A stretch of 42,810 nucleotides of DNA from an uncultured bacterium (GTDB taxonomy: Bacteria; Bacteroidota; Bacteroidia; Bacteroidales; CAIWKO01): NCBI GenBank assembly GCA_903862465.1, contig CAIOYH010000140.1, positions 1 through 42,810 on the forward strand, in the 5' to 3' direction. The position numbers were made by a program, and so were the translations under genes. The first letter of the stretch is position 1. Every line of letters starts with the position of its first letter. Below are positions 17,374-24,922 of this stretch, one piece after another. Below the pieces are notes generated by a model. It was not told the origin of the DNA. It saw only the letters and a list, made by a program, of their open reading frames with translations, and ran no database searches.

Positions 17374-17793
17374 ATGTTAGCAACGAAGGAAGAAATACTA
17401 GCCTTTATCAATCATAACCCTTTATGTTTTATTGCTACTGCCGATGCTGAACAGCCGCGTGTGAGAGGCATTATGACCTATAAAGCCAATGAGGACGGCA
17501 TCATTATCTCTACGGCTAAAAATAAAGATTTCTACAAACAACTTATGTCGAATCCAAAAACCGAATTGTGTTTTTATCATGATAAAACTCAAATCAGAGT
17601 TACCGGAATTGCTACCGAAATAGATACAAACCTGACTTTAAAACAAGATATTGTGGCTTCGCGCGATTTTCTGCAACCCATGATAGACTTTAAAGGTTAC
17701 GATTTTATGGGCTTGTTTTGCATCAGCGAATGTGTGGCTACGGTGTGGAATATTGATAGTCCTTTTGGGCGGAAGCGATTTGTGAAGTTGTGA
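17374..17793 (+). CDS. PPOX-family (pyridoxamine-phosphate-oxidase-like) flavoprotein
   Basis: 139 residues, the length of small single-domain FMN-binding split-barrel proteins. Pattern seen: FINHNPLCFIATADAEQPRVRGI, IISTAKNKDFYKQLMSNPKTELCFY, TQIRVTGIATEI. These are the family's beta-barrel strands and flavin-contact region. The substrate is unknown; relatives reduce or bind flavin, F420 or haem. A good terminator follows at 17807. It may be a separate unit from the TPR gene, 150 bases upstream, whose spacer contains a CTTAGTG-type repeat remnant. Confidence 0.85.
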   Translation: MLATKEEILAFINHNPLCFIATADAEQPRVRGIMTYKANEDGIIISTAKNKDFYKQLMSNPKTELCFYHDKTQIRVTGIATEIDTNLTLKQDIVASRDFLQPMIDFKGYDFMGLFCISECVATVWNIDSPFGRKRFVKL

Positions 17794-17806
17794 AGTTTAT
17801 AAAGTG

Positions 17807-17847
17807 AAAAGGCTTGCCTCAGTGTTGGGGCAAGCCTTTTTGTTTTT
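17807..17847 (+). terminator. Rho-independent terminator of the PPOX gene
   Basis: AAAAGGCTTGCC (17807-17818) pairs with GGCAAGCCTTTT (17829-17840), a 12 bp stem around TCAGTGTTGG, followed by a T-rich run. The A/T-flanked stem could work in both directions, also for the converging 18524 gene. Confidence 0.85.
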
Positions 17848-17879
17848 TGGATTGTATTGAAGTGTAGTAGATAGTATTA

Positions 17880-17955
17880 AAGGCACAGCCTTTTTTGATA
17901 TCTCCAACGGAGGCAGATCCTACCACCGGAAGGGTAGATTGCCTAAATCAGAAAT
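17880..17955. repeat. Cluster of short hairpins
   Basis: AAAGGC-ACA-GCCTTT is followed by CTCC-AAC-GGAG. Then comes an imperfect larger hairpin in which AGGCAGATCCTACC faces GGTAGATTGCCT. The CTCC-AAC-GGAG type resembles the CCTC-TAAC-GAGG hairpin near 1397, so it may belong to the same dispersed family. Confidence 0.5.
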
Positions 17956-18000
17956 AGCTTATTGGCAACTTTCAATTAGTATATAAATATGTTATACAAG

Positions 18001-18272
18001 CAATTGACAACTTCCTATTGGGGAAAAAAATCGTGATATATACAATTCACAACTGTGAATTGGATAAAACACGCGTGAAATATACATTCTGCAGTTGTGA
18101 ATTGCTCTCTGCACGAGTGCTAAGAGCAATCTGCAGTTGTGAATTGCTCTCTGCACGAGTGTTTATTGCAATCTGCAGTTGTGAATTGCTCTCTGCACGC
18201 GTGTTTATTGCAATCTGCAGTTGTGAATTGTTCTCTGCACGCGTGTTTATTGCATTCTGCAGTTGTCTATTG
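18001..18272. repeat. 42 bp tandem array C with two alternating palindromes
   Basis: CTGCAG occurs at 18089, 18131, 18173, 18215 and 18257; CACGCGTG or CACGAGTG at 18070, 18112, 18154, 18196 and 18238. Both recur every 42 bp exactly. The two halves are related: GCA-CGCGTG...ATTGC..TCT and GCA-GTTGTG..ATTGC..TCT, of 22 and 20 bases. GTGAATTG keeps the same register back to 18055, where CAATTCAC-AACT-GTGAATTG (18043-18062) forms a perfect 8 bp hairpin that starts the array. Outside it, CAATTGACAAC (18001-18011) is inverted relative to GTTGTCTATTG (18262-18272), 10 of 11 matching. Confidence 0.92.
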
Positions 18273-18523
18273 ATGTTTTCACGTTTTCTTTGTTTAGATA
18301 GAAACTTCCTATCGTTGCTGGCACATTTTGCGAAAGCTAAAAACAACTCTTTACTAGAGACAATGCATTAAAAAACACCTGCATTTTTTCAGCGATTCCA
18401 ATTTTCTACTTTACTAAAATAGCATCAAAATAGGAACTGCATAGCGCAGGTAACAACACCTTTTGAATTAAATAAGCACCATATATCTTATACCTGATAC
18501 CTTTTCCCTAATTGTCTAAAAGC

Positions 18524-19993
18524 CTAAAACTGCACCTTCAAATTAGCCCCGCCAAGTTTAATCATATCGCCGTTGTTGAGGCGTTGTTTGCTCACTTTGG
18601 TACCGTTCACAAAGGTGCCGTTGGTGCTGTTGTTGTCCACTATAAACCAATTGCCGCCTTCGTTCACTATGGCTGCGTGGCTGCCCGATACGGTGGTTTC
18701 GGGTATCACCACATCGTTGTCGGCATTGCGACCAATGGTCATTTTCATTTTGTTGATAGGAAAATTCTTTGCAAAACTGCCTGCACTTACCATCAAAGTA
18801 GGTGTTCCACCTCCGCCACCAATTTGGGTGCGTTTCAAATCAAATTTTTGTGCTTCTTGGGTTGGAGGCACCATGGTGCGTTGATTCGAAGACTGGCGCA
18901 TCTGTTCCTGCAGTTGAATGTTGCGTTCTTCAAGATTTTTCAAGCGAGCATTTTCTTCGGCTTTGGCTTTTTTGCCTTTGGCAGACATCAGGATAACCAC
19001 AACAATAATGGCAATTATAACCAAACCTGCTATGAGCAGCAGCCACCAATATTTCCCAATAAAGGATTGTTGACCTTCGGGAACGGCGTAGGTTCCGCTC
19101 ACTTTTTCACCTTTATATAAGATGTCGAACCCGTTGCTTTCGCCTGATTGGGAAGCATCGAAGGTAAGGATATAATTGTTGCCTACGGGAGCAGCGGCTT
19201 TGTCGGCAGCGCCCATAAAACCATTGATAGCCGAACTGATTTCGGAGGCGCTTTTTGCGGAAGCGCTTTTGCCGTTTGTTTTATCGCTGAGGCGGATAAA
19301 ATTGTCGGCAGCATATTTGTTGCTGGTTCTGTAGGTGATGGTGTAGATGGGGATGTTGAATTTGGTGGATTTTTCGATACAATCTTCGGCTTTGATGGGC
19401 GAACGACTGTTGTTGATAGCTGCCGAAAGCACGATGAGGATTTTGTTGCCTGTCAGATCTTGTTTGGAGTTGAAAAAATCCAAGCATTCGTAAATGCCTT
19501 TAAACACGTCGGCGATACGGTTGGTATCTTTGGCAGCCACGATTTTGTTTTGGATTTCGTTCACCAAAATGCTTTTATCGCTAGTAAATTCAGCACTCAA
19601 CACATTGAGGGTTTTGCCGTCGGAGTTGGCTTTGCCGAAATAACACACGTTCACTTTGTCGTTTTCGGTGATGGTGCCCAAAGCCTCGGAAACAGCTTTT
19701 TTAAATTGGTCTATAGCAGCGCCACGGGTGTAGCCCGAAGCTTCAATCAGGAAACAAATGTTTCTGCCCGAGGGTCCCGAAGTGGAGTTATCCTTGGCAA
19801 AAGTGAAGGGTACTTCTTTTTCTTTTTCAATAAGTTTGAAATCGCTCTGTTGCGCTTCGCCTTTTTCCGTGAGGGTTACAGATACATTAATTTTGGGAAA
19901 TGTGGTGTTGTCCACATTGCCAATAGTGATTTTTTGTGCCGAAACGTAGCCAAACATGGCAAGCACGACTATCAAAGAAAATATTTTTTTCAT
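18524..19993 (-). CDS. Membrane-anchored VWA-FHA protein
   Basis: 489 residues. A signal peptide (1-19, GYVSAQ) is followed by a von Willebrand A-like domain (about 75-255), then a short linker, one membrane span (about 312-335, WWLLLIAGLVIIAIIVVVIL), a coiled-coil stretch, and a cytoplasmic FHA domain at the C-terminus. The FHA domain is intact: MTIGRNADNDVVI, SGSHAAI, NSTNGTFVNG, so it can be expected to bind phosphothreonine peptides. The VWA metal site is degenerate: the usual DxSxS reads EASGY. RTQIGGG just before the FHA domain resembles KTQIF in the neighbour. It lies 30 bases downstream of the 20024-20569 gene, in one operon. Likely role: coupling a periplasmic sensor domain to Ser/Thr-phosphorylation signalling (inference). 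Confidence 0.9.
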   Translation of the reverse strand: MKKIFSLIVVLAMFGYVSAQKITIGNVDNTTFPKINVSVTLTEKGEAQQSDFKLIEKEKEVPFTFAKDNSTSGPSGRNICFLIEASGYTRGAAIDQFKKAVSEALGTITENDKVNVCYFGKANSDGKTLNVLSAEFTSDKSILVNEIQNKIVAAKDTNRIADVFKGIYECLDFFNSKQDLTGNKILIVLSAAINNSRSPIKAEDCIEKSTKFNIPIYTITYRTSNKYAADNFIRLSDKTNGKSASAKSASEISSAINGFMGAADKAAAPVGNNYILTFDASQSGESNGFDILYKGEKVSGTYAVPEGQQSFIGKYWWLLLIAGLVIIAIIVVVILMSAKGKKAKAEENARLKNLEERNIQLQEQMRQSSNQRTMVPPTQEAQKFDLKRTQIGGGGGTPTLMVSAGSFAKNFPINKMKMTIGRNADNDVVIPETTVSGSHAAIVNEGGNWFIVDNNSTNGTFVNGTKVSKQRLNNGDMIKLGGANLKVQF

Positions 19994-20023
19994 TTTATGA
20001 AGTTTTGAATTTTTATGTTAGAA

Positions 20024-20569
20024 TTAAACGGTGCGGAATCTAAAAACAGTGTTGCCTACTTTCACAATGTCGCCATCGGTCAAAACGCCTTCTTCCATAA
20101 ATTCTTCGTTGATGAAGGTGCCGTTGGTTGAAAACTCATCTTTAAATTTAAAAATGCCCATGCGATACAAAATGGTGAGATGTTTGGTGGAAATAGTGTG
20201 GTCGTTCGATACTACGATGTCGCAAGCGGAATCAGATCCAACAATGTTTCTGCCTTCATACAGGCGGAAATCGGCACCATTGGCATCTATGGTGAACGAA
20301 ACCAACCAACCTACTAACTTCCTGCCCGAGCGGTCGGAAGATGCATTAAACATCGGCTCATCAGCATTGGCGCCTTGAAATATCTGGGTTTTGTTCAAAT
20401 CATTTCCCGATGCGCCACCGGCAAATATTTGTGTTTTGTCGCCGAGATTGTTAGCCGGGATGTCAATCTTTGTTTTATCCATAGTATTTTGGTTTTTGGG
20501 GCAGTAGGGACATTCATCTAAATTGTCCTGGAAATAATGCCCATTGGTACACACTTTAAAGTCACTCAT
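20024..20569 (-). CDS. Zinc-ribbon FHA protein
   Basis: 181 residues, cytoplasmic. The N-terminus has Cys7, His11, Cys20 and Cys23 (CTNGHYF...CPYC), a zinc-ribbon-like knuckle seen before some FHA domains. A linker contains DKTKI, DKTQIF and NKTQIF, possible phosphothreonine sites. The FHA domain occupies about residues 85-181, with STKHLTI and STNGTFINEEF. The arginine that normally contacts phosphate (GR before xxxxD) is a serine here: IVGSDSACDIV. Binding may therefore be weak or altered. The domain order recalls GarA/OdhI, where a phosphorylated N-terminal Thr binds its own FHA domain. First gene of an operon with the VWA-FHA gene; promoter at 20614. Confidence 0.9.
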   Translation of the reverse strand: MSDFKVCTNGHYFQDNLDECPYCPKNQNTMDKTKIDIPANNLGDKTQIFAGGASGNDLNKTQIFQGANADEPMFNASSDRSGRKLVGWLVSFTIDANGADFRLYEGRNIVGSDSACDIVVSNDHTISTKHLTILYRMGIFKFKDEFSTNGTFINEEFMEEGVLTDGDIVKVGNTVFRFRTV

Positions 20570-20613
20570 TTTATTTATAATTTGAAATTAATATCTTGCG
20601 GATTAGTTTTGCA

Positions 20614-20621
20614 CAAAATTA
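20614..20621 (-). promoter_or_regulatory. -7 promoter box of the FHA operon
   Basis: Minus-strand TAATTTTG, an exact TANNTTTG match 45 bp before ATG 20569. Confidence 0.55.
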
Positions 20622-20724
20622 ATTGATTTAGTTGAATTAGATGTAGAGAAATGAAAATTATTTTCATAAAGCGATTATTTTTTTTGCATTTGATGAAAAT
20701 TACCCATCACATCAAAACTTTTCT

Positions 20725-20732
20725 TATTTTTG
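20725..20732 (+). promoter_or_regulatory. -7 promoter box of the GT22-like gene
   Basis: TATTTTTG, an exact TANNTTTG match. It overlaps an in-frame ATG at 20730, which therefore cannot be the start; the next ATG, 20778, is used. Confidence 0.55.
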
Positions 20733-20777
20733 TCGAAAACAAAATTAGTAACGAAATTTAGCGCATCATATTTCTTT

Positions 20778-22331
20778 ATGAAGAAAATAAGCACATTCAT
20801 CAACGACAGTTTCTCACTCACGAACCCTTTGCTCTTGCGGAACATATTGTTTCTAGCATGTTTGATTCGATTGGTTTCGGTGATTTTTGCGAAAGGCTTT
20901 GGCATGATGGACGACCATTTTTTGGTGATAGAAGCCTCTCAATCGTGGGTGGATGGAACCGATTATAACGATTGGTTGCCATCGAGTGGTGCTTCGGTGC
21001 CCGATGGACATTCGTTTTTTTATTCGGGTATCCACTATGTGTTGTTCACCATTATTAAGTTCTTTGGCATCCACGACCCGCAAACCAAGATGTATGTGAT
21101 ACGACTGTTGCATGCCGCTTTCTCTTTGTTTACGGTAAAATATGGATTTAAAATTGCCGATAAACTATCGGGGATGAAAGCCGCACGCATGACGGGATTG
21201 CTACTGGCACTCTATTGGTTTATGCCTTGGCTGAGTGTGCGCAATTTGATTGAGGTCACGTGCATTCCGTTTATGATGTGGGGTTCGTGGGTGTATCTGA
21301 AAGCCACCACGGAAAAGCTTAAAATGATGCCCTTTTTCATTTCAGGATTGCTGATAGGTTTGGCGGTTGACATGCGGTTTCAGGTATTGTTTTATGTGGT
21401 AGGTTTTGGCTTGGGGATGTTGATTTTGAAGCAATGGAAGGCGGCAATAGTGTGGAGTGCGGGGGTGATACTTTCTTTTTGTTTGATACAATTCTTTGTA
21501 GATTTGGGCATTTGGGGCTATCCCTTTGCGCAGTTTATCGAATACGTTAAATACAACCTCGACAATGCGTATAACTATATAAACAATCCTTGGTATTCCT
21601 ACTTCTTGGTGGTGTTGGGCATATTGCTGCCGCCCTTGTGTTTCTTTTTGTTTTTTGGATTTCTGCGGAGCTACAAACTGCAATGGGCTTTGTTTGCAGG
21701 CACGATGTTTTTCTTTTTGTTCCACTCCTATTTTCCCAACAAACAAGAGCGCTTTATTTTGCCCATAGTGCCGATGATTATTACCTTGGGTGTGGCAGGT
21801 TGGTTGGAGTTTTACCATAAATCCAAGTATTGGGCGAAGCACAAGCAAATGATGCGGGTGATGATGATAGTGTTTTGGTCGTTGAATTTGATGCTGCTGC
21901 CTATCATATCCACAATGTATTCTAAGAAATCGCGGGTGGAATCCATGACTTACCTGAGAAAATATCCGAATATCAATTATATTTTATTGGAAGATATTTA
22001 TAAAAACGACCCCGACTTGCCGCCTTTATTCTATTTGGGGCAATGGGTAGGTGTTTATAATGTTTCGAAGAACAATTCTATGGACACGCTTTCGGCAAAA
22101 CTTCAACGATGGGGCACAAAGTATTATCCTCGTTTTGTCCTATTCTTCAATGATAAAAATATTCCCTCGCGCACGGACAGCCTCAAACGCATTCTGCCGC
22201 ATTTAGAGTATGAAACCACCATCGCACCTAGCTTTATTGATGATGTTTTGTTTCGGATGAATCCGCGCAACACCAATCAAACTGTAGTGATTTATAGGAA
22301 TAGGGATTTTTTTCCGAGGAAGTTGGAGTGA
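20778..22331 (+). CDS. GT22 (Alg9/PIG-B)-like membrane glycosyltransferase
   Basis: 517 residues with about 9-10 membrane spans. Near the N-terminus, GFGMMDDHFLVIEASQSW carries the acidic pair (DD) expected in the first outer loop of GT-C enzymes. SYFPNKQERFILPIVPM, near residue 330, matches the H-K-E-x-R-F-L-x-P signature of the Alg9/PIG-B mannosyltransferase family. The last 120 residues form a soluble domain. It would transfer a sugar from a lipid-linked donor on the periplasmic side of the inner membrane; sugar and acceptor are unknown. The gene is divergent from the FHA operon and is a single-gene unit. Confidence 0.82.
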   Translation: MKKISTFINDSFSLTNPLLLRNILFLACLIRLVSVIFAKGFGMMDDHFLVIEASQSWVDGTDYNDWLPSSGASVPDGHSFFYSGIHYVLFTIIKFFGIHDPQTKMYVIRLLHAAFSLFTVKYGFKIADKLSGMKAARMTGLLLALYWFMPWLSVRNLIEVTCIPFMMWGSWVYLKATTEKLKMMPFFISGLLIGLAVDMRFQVLFYVVGFGLGMLILKQWKAAIVWSAGVILSFCLIQFFVDLGIWGYPFAQFIEYVKYNLDNAYNYINNPWYSYFLVVLGILLPPLCFFLFFGFLRSYKLQWALFAGTMFFFLFHSYFPNKQERFILPIVPMIITLGVAGWLEFYHKSKYWAKHKQMMRVMMIVFWSLNLMLLPIISTMYSKKSRVESMTYLRKYPNINYILLEDIYKNDPDLPPLFYLGQWVGVYNVSKNNSMDTLSAKLQRWGTKYYPRFVLFFNDKNIPSRTDSLKRILPHLEYETTIAPSFIDDVLFRMNPRNTNQTVVIYRNRDFFPRKLE

Positions 22332-22485
22332 TTTCCAACTACTTTAGTATTCTTTACATTTTATCTGAAGAAAATTTTTCAAAGACCTTTAGCGTATTCT
22401 TGGTGCAATAAGGCACTTTCTAGGGCTACCGAGAAACTAGCTCGTGAGTAAAAAAAGTTTCTAGAAGAATAAAAATTACAGTAGC

Positions 22486-22878
22486 TTATTCCTTAACTTT
22501 TATTTCTAACGCAGTTAAAAAGTCTTTTACTTGCGCAATCAATGGCATCACCATTACTTCATCATACTCATATAAATCTCCATAATCACCTTTTTGTCTA
22601 TAATCAAAAAGCTTTGAAAATAATTTCCCATACTTCTTATCAACTTGTCCTGTTTTGATAAAATTCGATCCAAACTGAGTTCTCGTACCATCATGGCTTT
22701 TCGTTTCAATGTTATTCTTAATTAAAAGTGCAATAACGGCATAGAAGCAGGAATAATACAAGCGGTTTACCACAGCATTCCAACGCTTATTATCTGCCAA
22801 TATCAGCGCTTCCTCATAAGATTCAATGGCACGTTGGAAACGATAATTGATATAATCTTCCAGATTTTCAATAATCAT
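22486..22878 (-). CDS. HEPN-domain protein (toxin candidate of an MNT-HEPN pair)
   Basis: 130 residues. Helical HEPN fold of the larger PF05168 type: RLYYSCFYAVIALLIKNNIE, then SHDGTRTQFGSNFIKTG and LFDYRQKGDYGDLYEYDE. The R-x4-6-H nuclease motif of HepT-type toxins is not evident, so RNase activity is uncertain. Its ATG overlaps the end of the MNT gene by four bases, a coupled toxin-antitoxin arrangement in which MNT proteins can inactivate HEPN partners by AMP addition. No clear terminator; AGAAACT/AGTTTCT (22432-22462) may form a weak stem beyond the gene. Confidence 0.88.
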   Translation of the reverse strand: MIIENLEDYINYRFQRAIESYEEALILADNKRWNAVVNRLYYSCFYAVIALLIKNNIETKSHDGTRTQFGSNFIKTGQVDKKYGKLFSKLFDYRQKGDYGDLYEYDEVMVMPLIAQVKDFLTALEIKVKE

Positions 22879-23189
22879 AGCTTAATTCCTTCCTTCTTTA
22901 TGTTTTGATATAAAGGAGAAAATGACAATGTAGTGTTCCAAAAATCCTTAGTATAAATAAAAGTGGAGATAATTTGCCCTGATTCTAATTCTAAATTATA
23001 TAAATCATCGCGGAAGCTATCTTCAATTTCATTAGTTACTTTGGAGTTGTCAACCAAAATAAGAATATCCCAATCGGAATCATTTTTGTTATCGCCACGC
23101 GCCCGCGAACCAAATAGAAAGGCTTCTGCCATTGGATCTTTTGCGTGAATGGATTTGCTTATTTGGTCAAATATCTGCTTACTGTTCAT
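22875..23189 (-). CDS. MNT minimal nucleotidyltransferase (antitoxin candidate)
   Basis: 104 residues. The catalytic signature is complete: Gly27-Ser28, ten residues, then Asp39-x-Asp41 (GSRARGDNKNDSDWDILI), as in polymerase-beta-like minimal nucleotidyltransferases of the MntA type. Expected reaction: transfer of AMP to the HEPN partner. It is upstream of and overlaps the HEPN gene. A perfect -7 box at 23212-23219 lies just 23 bp before its start, so the pair can be expressed independently of the MerR gene that ends at 23228. Confidence 0.9.
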   Translation of the reverse strand: MNSKQIFDQISKSIHAKDPMAEAFLFGSRARGDNKNDSDWDILILVDNSKVTNEIEDSFRDDLYNLELESGQIISTFIYTKDFWNTTLSFSPLYQNIKKEGIKL

Positions 23190-23211
23190 ATTAAATCAAA
23201 ATATAAAAAAA

Positions 23212-23219
23212 CAAAGATA
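23212..23219 (-). promoter_or_regulatory. -7 promoter box of the MNT-HEPN pair
   Basis: Minus-strand TATCTTTG, an exact TANNTTTG match in the 38 bp gap after the MerR stop codon. The leader would be only about 15 bases. Confidence 0.55.
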
Positions 23220-23227
23220 TGAAAAAA

Positions 23228-23563
23228 TCACAACTCCTCCTTCAACTCCAACAAGAAACTCTTGATTTTGTTTAATGATGCTACGATTTCGACATTTTCG
23301 ATGGTGTCGGATTTGTTTTCGTTCATTTTGTCTTTGGCGCCTTGGAGGGTGAAACCGCGTTCTTTCACCAAATGGAAAATGACATAGAAATTGTCCATGT
23401 CGGCTTTGGTGAACAGGCGGTTGCCTTTTTTGTTGCGGAAGGGTTTGATGATATCGAATTCTTTTTCCCAATAGCGAATGAGGGACTGATTCACATCAAA
23501 TATTTTGGCAACTTCGCCAATGGAGTAATAGATTTTTTCGGTTGGTTTGGCTTTGTAAGGCAT
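23228..23563 (-). CDS. MerR-family transcription regulator
   Basis: 111 residues. The winged-helix DNA-binding domain is at the N-terminus: YYSIGEVAKIFDVNQSLIRYWEKEFDIIKPFRNKKGNRLFTKADM-type sequence (residues 12-56). This is followed by GFTLQGAKDKM and a short dimerisation helix. There is no effector domain or metal-binding cysteines, so it is a minimal MerR protein, a size common in Bacteroidota. It lies 84 bases downstream of the permease gene on the same strand. Its target is unknown. Confidence 0.9.
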   Translation of the reverse strand: MPYKAKPTEKIYYSIGEVAKIFDVNQSLIRYWEKEFDIIKPFRNKKGNRLFTKADMDNFYVIFHLVKERGFTLQGAKDKMNENKSDTIENVEIVASLNKIKSFLLELKEEL

Positions 23564-23647
23564 ATCTTTGGATGTTTAAAATGGTTATGAAGAATTGAGC
23601 GATAAAATTACAAATTTTTTGAATAGCAAGGGCAGCAATATGTTTTT

Positions 23648-24874
23648 TTAACTAAATCGGATGGCTTTTACGGGTGAAATTTTGGTGACGATATAGGTGG
23701 GGATGATGAGCACGAGGACACAAACGAGGATGGTGCCTGCGTTGATAAGCAGCAGATGGAACAGATTGAGGTTGATGGGCACCTGACTGACATAATAGTC
23801 GGCGGGGCTGAGTTTGATGATGCCGAAGCGCAGTTGGATGTAGCTCAAGGCAAGTGCAATAATATTGCCCCAAATTAATCCGCGGATGATGAGATAGGAT
23901 GCATTGAGCAGAAATATTTTGCGGATGCCCCAATTGTTCATGCCGAGGGCTTTGAGGATGCCGATGAGTTTGGTTTTTTCGATTATCAAAATAAGCAAAG
24001 CTGAAATCATGTTGATGGCGGCTACGATAACCATCATAATAAGAATGATGGTTACATTGATATCCTGAAAGCTGAGCCAATCGAAAATTTGGGGATATTG
24101 TTGTTTGATGCTGCTGCAATTGAGGTTGTAGTCTATCTGCTGATAGACGTCTTTGGTGATTTTGTCTAAATCGTTGAAGTTATCAATCAGAATTTCGAAG
24201 CCGCCGACTTGGGTGGAGTCCCAATTGTTGAGGCGTTGGATATGTTTGATGTCGCCCAAGACATACATTTTGTCGAATTCTTCTAAGCCCGTGTTGTAGA
24301 TGCCACAGATTTTGAATTTGCGTACGCTCGGCTGCAACTCGTCTTTGTTGATGAAATACATCAGCAGGTGTTGACCTGTATCTAACTTCAATTGGGTAGC
24401 AAGATATTCAGAAATGAGTATATCGTTGGATTTTCCGGTATCGCTCACTTGGAATTTGTTGCCTTTGATGATGCGATTTTGGAAAAAGGACCAATCATAA
24501 TCGGTGCCGATGCCTTTCAAAACCACGCCCTGAATTTCTTCATCCGTTTTGACGATGCCTGCTTTGGTGGCATAGACCTGAATATGTCGGATGCCTTTTT
24601 GATGTTCCATGGAAGGATAAAACTTTTGATGCATACTCACAGGCGTAGATTCCATAGAATTGTTGTCGTTATAATTGGAGATTTGGATGTGAGCACCAAA
24701 ACCAATAACTTTGTTGCGAATTTCTTTCTGAAAACCCGTCACAATAGCCACAGACATAATCATGACGGCAACACCCAAGGCAATGCTCAAAATGGCAATA
24801 CGGATGATGGGTCTCGAGAAATTGGCTTTATTTTTCGAAATTATGTGATTTGCTATAAATATTTGTACGTTCAA
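23648..24874 (-). CDS. LolC/LolE-like ABC permease (FtsX family)
   Basis: 408 residues. N-terminal span preceded by FIANHIISKNKANFSRPIIRIAILSIALGVAVMI (short basic lead-in then TM1, about 25-48), a large periplasmic domain (about 50-275), and three C-terminal spans (about 275-300, 325-350, 375-400), the LolC/E layout. It would form the membrane part of the ABC machine that releases lipoproteins from the inner membrane; the ATPase LolD is not in the window. The start codon is TTG (24872-24874): no ATG lies in the short space before it, and LNVQIFIANHIIS matches the family's usual N-terminus. It shares a 48 bp spacer with namZ. Confidence 0.88.
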   Translation of the reverse strand: MNVQIFIANHIISKNKANFSRPIIRIAILSIALGVAVMIMSVAIVTGFQKEIRNKVIGFGAHIQISNYNDNNSMESTPVSMHQKFYPSMEHQKGIRHIQVYATKAGIVKTDEEIQGVVLKGIGTDYDWSFFQNRIIKGNKFQVSDTGKSNDILISEYLATQLKLDTGQHLLMYFINKDELQPSVRKFKICGIYNTGLEEFDKMYVLGDIKHIQRLNNWDSTQVGGFEILIDNFNDLDKITKDVYQQIDYNLNCSSIKQQYPQIFDWLSFQDINVTIILIMMVIVAAINMISALLILIIEKTKLIGILKALGMNNWGIRKIFLLNASYLIIRGLIWGNIIALALSYIQLRFGIIKLSPADYYVSQVPINLNLFHLLLINAGTILVCVLVLIIPTYIVTKISPVKAIRFS

Positions 24875-24888
24875 ACGATTTTTTTTTC

Positions 24889-24904
24889 TTACTTTGCAAA
24901 AGTA
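24889..24904. promoter_or_regulatory. Back-to-back divergent -7 boxes
   Basis: Plus strand TTACTTTG (24889-24896, 7 of 8 to TANNTTTG) faces namZ. Directly abutting, minus strand TACTTTTG (24897-24904, exact) faces the permease. The joined sequence TTACTTTGCAAAAGTA is nearly palindromic. Confidence 0.55.
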
Positions 24905-24922
24905 TTTATTTTTACTGAAATT

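Noticed and set aside
18018-18371. Cys-rich repeat protein over array C
   Set aside because: A product of 42 bp periodicity; the opposite strand is open as well and no expression signal is present.
24392-24922. N-terminal extension of the namZ frame
   Set aside because: It is antisense to the LolC/E-like gene. The signal peptide begins at ATG 24923, downstream of a fitting promoter.
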